In this document: piece after piece, positions 57,506-64,000 of the stretch
Numbering within the stretch: position 1 is the stretch's first letter
Layout of the letters: the number at the start of each line of letters is the position of its first letter
Assembly: GCA_001513105.1 (NCBI GenBank)
Contig: LFSH01000070.1
Location: 1 to 64,000 of the forward strand
DNA from: Clostridiales bacterium DTU070
GTDB lineage: Bacteria; Bacillota; Clostridia; DSM-8532
Direction of reading: 5' to 3'
DNA length: 64,000 bases
Program-made: the position numbers and the translations under genes
The notes under the pieces: model-generated
The model's input: only the letters and a program-made list of their open reading frames with translations
Told to the model about the DNA's origin: nothing
Database searches by the model: none

Positions 57506-57549
57506 TACGTATCCTCCGGCATAAATTTACGGGTTAACAAGGCAACCGG

Positions 57550-60015
57550 CTAAAAGTTCATTTTCATTTCTTCCCACTGTTCCTTGCTGATAAGCACCCT
57601 TCTTGGCTTGCTTCCTTCAAACCCGCTTATAATACCTCTTTCAGCCATTTGATCGATTATTCTTCCAGCGCGGGCATATCCCACCCTGAACCGTCTCTGT
57701 ATAAGGGATACAGATGCCTGTCCGCATTCAACAACCAGTTCAATAGCCTGGGGCAAAAGCTCGTCAGCATCAAGCTCAGGGTTTTCCGAATCATCATTTT
57801 TTGCGGTTATATGATCAATTATGTCCTCGTCATATTCAGCAGACATTTGGCTTTTAATATATTCAACAACACGTTCTATTTCCTTGTCGGATATAAAGCA
57901 GCCTTTGACGCGGACGGGTTTCTGCATGCCTACCGGGAAATAAAGCATGTCTCCCTTTCCAAGAAGTTTTTCAGCCCCTCCCATGTCAAGTATGGTCCTG
58001 GAGTCCACCTGGGATGAAACCGCAAAGGCTATTCTTGACGGAATGTTTGCCTTAATGACCCCGGTTATTACATTTACCGACGGGCGCTGCGTTGCAATTA
58101 CAAGATGCATTCCCGCAGCACGCGCCATCTGTGCCAGGCGGCAGATGGCATCCTCCACGTCGTGCGGCGCAACCATCATCAAATCAGCCAGCTCATCAAT
58201 TATTATCACTATTTGAGGAAGTTTGAAACCTTCGCCCTCTTCTTCAATTACTTTATTGTAACCCCTCAGGTCACGCACCCCTTTGTCGGCAAAAAGCTTG
58301 TAGCGCGTGATCATTTCCTGGACTGCCCATTGCAGGGCTCCTGCTGCTTTGGCCGGATCGGTGACTACAGGAATCAGCAGATGCGGTATGCCGTTGTAAA
58401 CCCCAAGTTCAACCACCTTCGGATCAATCATTAAAATTTTTACTTCCTCGGGAGTGGCCTTATACAAGAGGCTTACTATTATACTGTTGATGCACACGCT
58501 TTTACCCGAACCGGTCGCACCTGCGATTAGCAGGTGAGGCATTTTCGCCAGGTCAATAATGACATTATCCCCCGAAATATCTTTTCCCAACCCTACCGCA
58601 AGCCTGGATTTAAATTTCACGAACTCGGGAGTTTCAATAACTTCACGAAGCATTATCGGTGCAATTTCAGGGTTCGGTACTTCTATACCGACAGCGGATT
58701 TTCCCGGAATCGGTGCTTCAATGCGTATTCCCTGCGCTGCGAGGCTTAGGGCTATGTCATCGGTCAGGTTAACAATCCGGCTTACTTTTACGCCCGGGCT
58801 GGGCTGTAATTCAAACCGTGTAAAAGCGGGACCAACGGATACATTTACTATCTGGGCGCTTATACCGAAACTTGACAGGGTCTCTTCCAGCTTTCTTGCG
58901 TTTTCCAGTGCGGTCTGCCTTAGTTTCCTCGTATTAAGCCCGCCGTCGTCGGGAGCGTCCAGGCATGAAAACGGCGGGAACTGGTATTCAAAATCCTGCA
59001 TCGGTATTTTCCTGATATCCTTTATAACAGGTGCCTCTTCCTGTTTCTTATCGGGTTTTTCCGCCTTACGTCCTTTCACCTGAACAGGTATATCCTGCCC
59101 GGCCTTTGGCTTTTCGGTTTCTTTTGCATCAATATTTTTAACATCGGGCTGGTTCCTTAAAAGGGGAAAGTCTATAACTACCCCGGTATTTGAATCAGCT
59201 TTTTTCTTCCTCGTATCTATAAACGGTTCATCCAGTTCCTTCAAAAATACCGGTTCATCGGTCTCATCCTCGTCTTCCTGGAAAAGTTCAACTTCTGCAT
59301 TCCTGTGCTCTTTCATCATGTTAACCTTTTCCACCGTATCAGCGGCCATTTTCTTCAGTGATATATCGGTTATCATAAGAGCAATGATAATGCTGAAGGT
59401 TCCCAGTACAATAATGGTACCTGTCTTCTGAAAAACAAAACACAGCGGAACACTGATAAGTCCCCCTGCCACACCGCCGTTAAGGGTGTATGGGATTGCA
59501 GACACGCTTCTTCCCTGTTTATAGAAGTGTTTCAGGTATTGAAAGAAGGTCAAATTACCGTAATCCGACCTGTTGAACGTTCCGGTATGAAAAATTGCAC
59601 CAAGAAGTATCAATAACAGGAAAACCTGGTACAGTTTCTTTCTGAACTGCGGCTTTTGAGGATAAAAAATCAATAAACCCCCATGAATCAAGAATAGGGG
59701 CGGAAGAAAATAAGCTACTAAACCGAACAATCCGGTGGTTATATGCAGAATTATTTCGCCAAAAAGGCCTGTAAGGTTTTTATTGTATATGCTGAGTGCA
59801 CATAATATGCCAAAAGCAATGATCAGGATACCTGTGAACTCTTTCTGCCGTCTCTTTTTCTTTAAAGTCAGAGTTTTGCTGCTGTTCTTCCTGTCCGAAC
59901 CGCTTCTGACATTTTTGCCTGAACTTTTTCCTGCCCTTTTTTTAGCTCCGGATTTTGCTCCGGAATAAGCGCGTGTACTTTTATTTGATTTTTTCCTTTG
60001 TGTTTTACCCGGCAA
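57550..60015 (-). CDS. ftsK: DNA translocase FtsK/SpoIIIE
   Basis: 821 aa. A basic N-terminal tail is followed by four transmembrane helices (about 55-210), a variable charged linker, and the RecA-like motor with Walker A GATGSGKSV, Walker B IVIIIDELADLMM and the LMIDPKVVELGVYNGIPHL block. The C-terminal gamma winged helix reads SLIQRRFRVGYARAGRIIDQ. It pumps DNA at the division or sporulation septum. The TTG start has GGAGGG eight bases upstream. Confidence 0.96.
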   Translation of the reverse strand: MPGKTQRKKSNKSTRAYSGAKSGAKKRAGKSSGKNVRSGSDRKNSSKTLTLKKKRRQKEFTGILIIAFGILCALSIYNKNLTGLFGEIILHITTGLFGLVAYFLPPLFLIHGGLLIFYPQKPQFRKKLYQVFLLLILLGAIFHTGTFNRSDYGNLTFFQYLKHFYKQGRSVSAIPYTLNGGVAGGLISVPLCFVFQKTGTIIVLGTFSIIIALMITDISLKKMAADTVEKVNMMKEHRNAEVELFQEDEDETDEPVFLKELDEPFIDTRKKKADSNTGVVIDFPLLRNQPDVKNIDAKETEKPKAGQDIPVQVKGRKAEKPDKKQEEAPVIKDIRKIPMQDFEYQFPPFSCLDAPDDGGLNTRKLRQTALENARKLEETLSSFGISAQIVNVSVGPAFTRFELQPSPGVKVSRIVNLTDDIALSLAAQGIRIEAPIPGKSAVGIEVPNPEIAPIMLREVIETPEFVKFKSRLAVGLGKDISGDNVIIDLAKMPHLLIAGATGSGKSVCINSIIVSLLYKATPEEVKILMIDPKVVELGVYNGIPHLLIPVVTDPAKAAGALQWAVQEMITRYKLFADKGVRDLRGYNKVIEEEGEGFKLPQIVIIIDELADLMMVAPHDVEDAICRLAQMARAAGMHLVIATQRPSVNVITGVIKANIPSRIAFAVSSQVDSRTILDMGGAEKLLGKGDMLYFPVGMQKPVRVKGCFISDKEIERVVEYIKSQMSAEYDEDIIDHITAKNDDSENPELDADELLPQAIELVVECGQASVSLIQRRFRVGYARAGRIIDQMAERGIISGFEGSKPRRVLISKEQWEEMKMNF

Positions 60016-60123
60016 AGCGTTCCCTCCAACTTAAAATCTATCGCATAATATAATATACCATAATAACCCTGGGAACTGCAAACACGGTACACTTCCGCTG
60101 CATTAAGCAATTAACGCCGCCAT

Positions 60124-61326
60124 TCAGCAAAGCAGCGTATTACACCTTGAAATAAACTCCATGCAAGCCCTGCTGTTATGATACGGACATTTCCAAGGCT
60201 CCACCTTCGGAAGGTTGTCTATGGTTCTGCCGTTTCTCTCAACCGAATGGAACCATTCACCATAGCGGTGATCAATAACATTCATGTATATAAACTCCCA
60301 TGTCTTAACAAGGGGTGCAAGATATGCATCACTTCCGGTTATTTCAATTACGTTCATTAATCCGACAATCATCTCGGCCTGTGGCCACCATTCCTTCCTG
60401 AAGTCTTTCCCGGAAGAATCGGCATGATCATATATGCCTCCAAACACCTTGTCATAGCCTTCCTCTACCACCTTGTCGGCCATCTTGACAGCGATATCGG
60501 CTGTTCTTTCCTTCAGGTCATCGTCCCCGAGCACTCCTGCTGCTTCATGCAGCAGCCAGCTGCATTCAATGTCGTGGCCGTAGGAAACGACCTCGGACAA
60601 AGACTCCCATTTTTCTCCAAAGAACAGTTTCAGATGGAAAGAGCCGGGATCTATTATCTTTTCAATGAACAGCAGTATTAAATCTGTCAGTTTCTTTTTC
60701 AGCTCATCATTTTTCCATACCCTGTACAGGTTTGTATAAGCCTCAAGAACGTGCAGGTGAGTATTCATTGTTTTCGGCGCATTAAAATCCATAGGGCTTA
60801 ACCTCATATCGGATATAGGTTTCCAGTCTTCGGCAAATGCATCAATATAGCCGCCATACCGGGAATCATAGCTGTATTTTTCAATAAGTTTGAACAGGAC
60901 AATAGCCATGTTAAGGCTGTCGGGATCATTGAAAGCCCTGTAGTATTCGCTCAGACCGTAAATGCCGAAAGCAATATTGTAAATATGCTTTTTCTTGTTT
61001 ACGGGATTACCTATGAAATCCACCATCCAGTACAAACCCGAGTTGACATCATCCCAGAAAGCCCGCTTAAGAAACTGGTACGCATGGTCGGCCGTATCCC
61101 TGTATTCCTGCTTTCCATATTCAATAAAAGCCCTTGAATAGGTCCAGAGGATTCTGGAATTCAGGATGCATCCCTTCGGGGCCATTCTGTCGATTTTCAA
61201 ATCGTTTGTAACATTGCCGTAAAAACCGCCATTGGACCTGTCGGCCAAATTAATCCAGAACGGCAGGATGTTATTCTCCAGGTCGTTGGCTATCTGGCTT
61301 CTCAGCTTCAACAATGTCTCTCTCAA
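60124..61326 (-). CDS. AGE-family sugar 2-epimerase (cellobiose 2-epimerase-like)
   Basis: About 400 aa (alpha/alpha)6-barrel of the N-acylglucosamine 2-epimerase superfamily. NGGFYGNVTNDL and ILNSRILWTYSRAF near the N-terminus, NTHLHVLEAYTNLYRVW, SYGHDIECSWLLHEA and EWWPQAEMIVGL carry the conserved His, Trp and Glu residues of cellobiose 2-epimerases. These convert cellobiose to glucosyl-mannose, fitting a cellulose/mannan user. No signal peptide. The TTG at 61326 has GGGAG eight bases upstream. Confidence 0.86.
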   Translation of the reverse strand: MRETLLKLRSQIANDLENNILPFWINLADRSNGGFYGNVTNDLKIDRMAPKGCILNSRILWTYSRAFIEYGKQEYRDTADHAYQFLKRAFWDDVNSGLYWMVDFIGNPVNKKKHIYNIAFGIYGLSEYYRAFNDPDSLNMAIVLFKLIEKYSYDSRYGGYIDAFAEDWKPISDMRLSPMDFNAPKTMNTHLHVLEAYTNLYRVWKNDELKKKLTDLILLFIEKIIDPGSFHLKLFFGEKWESLSEVVSYGHDIECSWLLHEAAGVLGDDDLKERTADIAVKMADKVVEEGYDKVFGGIYDHADSSGKDFRKEWWPQAEMIVGLMNVIEITGSDAYLAPLVKTWEFIYMNVIDHRYGEWFHSVERNGRTIDNLPKVEPWKCPYHNSRACMEFISRCNTLLC

Positions 61327-61430
61327 GAAAATCACTCCCGAAAAAATAATCTATCCGGTTACAGGCCTTCCTAAGGCGTATTATTGCAAGACTACAGTTT
61401 TCAGGGCAATCAGGGCTCATTGCTTCGGCA

Positions 61431-62645
61431 TCAGCTGTTCATATTCATTTTTACAACCAAAGCCCTTTCTCCCATGAAAGGCTTGTCACAGCTCATGCCA
61501 ATAAAATCATCTCCGAAAATATCATACAAGTTTCCTGAAATATAGAACTCGGGCAGCCGTCCAAGTATTCTTTCACCGTCTGTAAGGTAAGACATCTGCA
61601 CAGGGGTTGCAAAATCCCCGGAGGCTGTATAGTCGCCGCCGCTTGCCATCACCACCAGAATTGACGGAACACCGTTTACAAGCTCTTTCAGGGTTTTGCT
61701 GCCGGGAACAACAGACAGCCTGATGTTTGACAATGACGGTACATCGTCATAGTCCCCTGAAGCCGAACCCGTTAACGGCATTGAAAACCTGGAGGCATTT
61801 GATTTATCGGTATAGGCTTTTTCAATTATTCCGTTCCTGATCAGGTAACAAACATCTCCGTCCCGGGTTATGCCTTCGGTGTCAAAAAAAGGTGTATGGT
61901 ATTCTTCCCCGGTTCTGTCCTGGATGATGTTCAGATTCTGATTAAATACTTTCTTGTTTATTTTGTCGCAGAACAGGGAGGTACCGAATCCTATCTGCTC
62001 GCTGTTCAGAGATTCACTAATCTTTGAAAGCAACATATCCTTCTCGATAATAACAGGGACTTTACCGTCCTGGGGCAGGCTGGCTTCTATTTTGAAAGCT
62101 TCCAGAAAGATCCTTGCGTCTTCAATTAATTCCTGTTTTTCAAATTCCCTGCCCTGCCTCAATAAACCGCTGTCAATTATGTTTACCGAATCCTTATGTT
62201 TAACCAGCAGAACAAATTCCACCGTTTTGTCCAAATTGACATAATCCAGTCCTGCATCATTTTTAAGCGATATTTCGGTTTCACATATCTTTATCTTGTG
62301 ACTGAATATAAAGTCGGGGTGTTCCTTCTTAAGTATTCTGAGCAAATCCTCGCTTTCCCTGATAAATTCTTCGTCACTAATATTCAGCTTTCTTAAATCC
62401 CTTGTTCGCCGCTTGTTTTTTTCGGGTTCGAATGCATATGGAATCCTGTTCTTTAATCTTTCTTCAGCCTCAGCCCATGTTTTTTCTCCTGGATCACCGA
62501 AGGTACCTGCAACCCCGATAAATCCGTCCGAATACACCCTGCATCCGCTTTTCCTTATGGTTTTTTTCATTACCGAATCTATGGCACTGTTGGTTATATT
62601 AAGTGATGTCTCACGTAATGTATGCTGGTATAATTCCCTTATCAC
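61431..62645 (-). CDS. TldE/PmbA-like protein
   Basis: About 404 aa, PmbA/TldA superfamily, the subunit without the zinc motif. Conserved blocks FFDTEGITRDG and SASGDYDDVPSLSNIRLSV and the C-terminal EFYISGNLYDIFG match TldE. With TldD it forms a heteromeric metallopeptidase acting on peptides, such as RiPP precursors. GTG at 62645 is chosen, with AGGGG nine bases upstream inside the end of tldD. Confidence 0.87.
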   Translation of the reverse strand: MIRELYQHTLRETSLNITNSAIDSVMKKTIRKSGCRVYSDGFIGVAGTFGDPGEKTWAEAEERLKNRIPYAFEPEKNKRRTRDLRKLNISDEEFIRESEDLLRILKKEHPDFIFSHKIKICETEISLKNDAGLDYVNLDKTVEFVLLVKHKDSVNIIDSGLLRQGREFEKQELIEDARIFLEAFKIEASLPQDGKVPVIIEKDMLLSKISESLNSEQIGFGTSLFCDKINKKVFNQNLNIIQDRTGEEYHTPFFDTEGITRDGDVCYLIRNGIIEKAYTDKSNASRFSMPLTGSASGDYDDVPSLSNIRLSVVPGSKTLKELVNGVPSILVVMASGGDYTASGDFATPVQMSYLTDGERILGRLPEFYISGNLYDIFGDDFIGMSCDKPFMGERALVVKMNMNS

Positions 62646-62657
62646 AGCCAATAACCC

Positions 62658-63995
62658 CTATTGCACGTTAATTCCGTTGACACGGATATATGGACCGCCG
62701 AAACCGACACTTAACGGAAACTGTTCCATTTTTCCGCATCCGCCGAGCGGAAATGAAAACAACTCAACTTCATTTGAAAAACCGTCAATCTCATGCAGCG
62801 TCTTCATAACATTTCCCGTTATAACTGAAATTCTTACAGGTTCGGCAATACGACCATTACGAATCATATAGGCCCTGTTCGGGGCTATCGTAAACGTTGT
62901 CATCCCCGAACCGTGTTTTATACTGTCAATATATATTCCTTCTTCAATACTGCTTACCAGCTCTTCCATGGTCTGGGTGCCCGCTTCGATATAGGTTGTT
63001 GTCATGCGTACTATCGGCTCGTATTCAAAACTTACAGCCCTGGCATTGCCTGTCAGTCCCTCGTCAATGGCCATTGCAGTATTACAGCTGTGCTGCCTTC
63101 CTGTCAAAACCCCGTTTTTGACTATATAATTGGTTCTTGCCTTTGTACCTTCGTCATCGAAGGGTACATAACCCGCGCCTTCAATAAGGCCGGTATCAAC
63201 TATGTTCAGGTTTTGGGACCCCACAACCTTTCCGTTCTGCCATTCCCTTTTCATTGTTTCGTCACCGACCATGAAATCTGACTCGCTTTTGTGGCCGAAA
63301 CTTTCATGGGCGAAAACTCCGGTAACGACAGGAGAAAGAACGCATGTATAAACCCCTGGTTTTACAGGCACTGCTTTTGTGCAGTACTGAAGATCCTTGT
63401 TGATTTCAGCCCGTATTTCATCCTGCCTGTTTGCAAGGTCCTTAAATTCCATTTCATAAATGTCCCTGCTCCCGTTATGGGGCGTATCTCCTTCCTGCAT
63501 CCTGTATCTTACGGTTATACAGCAGTATTGTGAATCAAACTTCACATCGGTTCCTTTTGACGAGATAATCTGCTTTTCGGTGTATTTGTCAAGATAATAA
63601 ATTCTTGACATTTTTATCTGTGGAAATTCCTTCACCACGGGAACGTATGTATCAAGAAGACTCTGCTTCTCCCCGGCGCTGATCTTTGAAACATTTGAGT
63701 CCTGGTACTTCAGCATGGCTTCCTTGTTCACTTCGAACTTTTTGACAATCGGATCACTGTTTATAAAAGGATTTGGTTTTGCCATTTCTGCAAGTTTATC
63801 CACTTCCGCCTGCAGCGCGGAAATATCCGTCGTCGCACTGTAGTACCACCTTGACCCGTCATAAATCCTGATCATTGCACCTTTTTCCTCTTTAACTTTC
63901 TTTTGTTTAAGCTGGAAATTCTCGATTAAAATCATTGTCTTATAAACCGTCTCAATTCTTATGTCGGTATAAAGATCCTTCGGGAAATGTATCAT
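62658..63995 (-). CDS. tldD: TldD-like zinc metallopeptidase
   Basis: 445 aa. The HExxxH zinc site is in VFAHESFGHKSE, with the third ligand Cys expected in the C-terminal half (FPLGGCGKMEQFP is a candidate). VDTGLIEGAGYVPFDDEG and NYIVKNGVLTGRQHS are TldD hallmarks. It is translationally adjacent to the TldE-like gene (12 bp). The start ATG lies five bases from the window end, so its ribosome site is outside and a longer form cannot be excluded. Confidence 0.88.
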   Translation of the reverse strand: MIHFPKDLYTDIRIETVYKTMILIENFQLKQKKVKEEKGAMIRIYDGSRWYYSATTDISALQAEVDKLAEMAKPNPFINSDPIVKKFEVNKEAMLKYQDSNVSKISAGEKQSLLDTYVPVVKEFPQIKMSRIYYLDKYTEKQIISSKGTDVKFDSQYCCITVRYRMQEGDTPHNGSRDIYEMEFKDLANRQDEIRAEINKDLQYCTKAVPVKPGVYTCVLSPVVTGVFAHESFGHKSESDFMVGDETMKREWQNGKVVGSQNLNIVDTGLIEGAGYVPFDDEGTKARTNYIVKNGVLTGRQHSCNTAMAIDEGLTGNARAVSFEYEPIVRMTTTYIEAGTQTMEELVSSIEEGIYIDSIKHGSGMTTFTIAPNRAYMIRNGRIAEPVRISVITGNVMKTLHEIDGFSNEVELFSFPLGGCGKMEQFPLSVGFGGPYIRVNGINVQ

Positions 63996-64000
63996 TCAAT

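Overview
The window is chromosomal DNA from a spore-forming, low-to-mid-GC clostridium. The gene content fits a plant-fibre-degrading relative of Thermoclostridium, Ruminiclostridium or Acetivibrio; this placement is inferred from gene families, not from a database match. Supporting signs are strong AGGAGG-type ribosome binding sites, many TTG/GTG starts, pyruvate:ferredoxin oxidoreductase, several spore-surface genes, an acetyl-xylan-esterase-type CE7 enzyme, a cellobiose 2-epimerase-like gene, HrcA/CIRCE control and no outer-membrane genes. Nearly all genes lie on the minus strand.

Layout. 0.1-9.2 kb: housekeeping genes (HD nucleotidase, CIRCE-controlled htpG, the block uppS-cdsA-dxr-rseP-ispG, and a YibE/F membrane protein). 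9.3-18.6 kb: a Tad/Flp pilus operon (tadB-tadC-flp-tadE-a giant coiled-coil TadG-like protein-a second TadE-like protein-small prepilin peptidase-FHA protein) with no adjacent TadA ATPase. It is preceded by a two-component pair (18.8-21.0 kb), and direct repeats sit against the operon's -35 box. 21-25.8 kb: a UBA/DUF4342-type protein, a CE7 esterase, an acyltransferase, and a SatD-DUF3307 pair preceded by four 29-30-bp direct repeats that abut its promoter. 25.9-34.4 kb: a GMP synthase whose glutaminase active site is lost, small spore-type genes, a lipoprotein of the putative glycoside hydrolase family, a methyltransferase and nifJ. 34.5-39.7 kb: tRNA-Pro, two coat-type genes and a sulfur operon (metA, two Rrf2 regulators, metY, cysK) with a palindromic operator over its promoter. 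40-48 kb: YhaM-like and HD-GYP proteins, phosphoglucomutase, ymdB, rny and folD. 48-55.5 kb: an accessory and decaying stretch with a two-TM Nudix membrane protein, a glutaredoxin-like protein, cheB, a deletion scar joining truncated cheA to truncated cheR, a broken methyltransferase and a frameshifted HNH nuclease. 55.7-64 kb: a TPR protein, FtsK/SpoIIIE, a sugar 2-epimerase and a TldD/PmbA pair.

Best candidates for new biology: (1) the SatD-DUF3307 module, which combines a cyclase-like fold, an HTH, a membrane partner and a promoter-abutting repeat array; (2) GuaA with Cys-to-Gly and His-to-Gln changes in the glutaminase domain; (3) an orphan membrane protein with a Nudix box, resembling the 2TM-Nudix effectors of CBASS defence; (4) the repeat-controlled Tad operon without its motor. 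All functions are read from motifs and context by eye; no searches were run.
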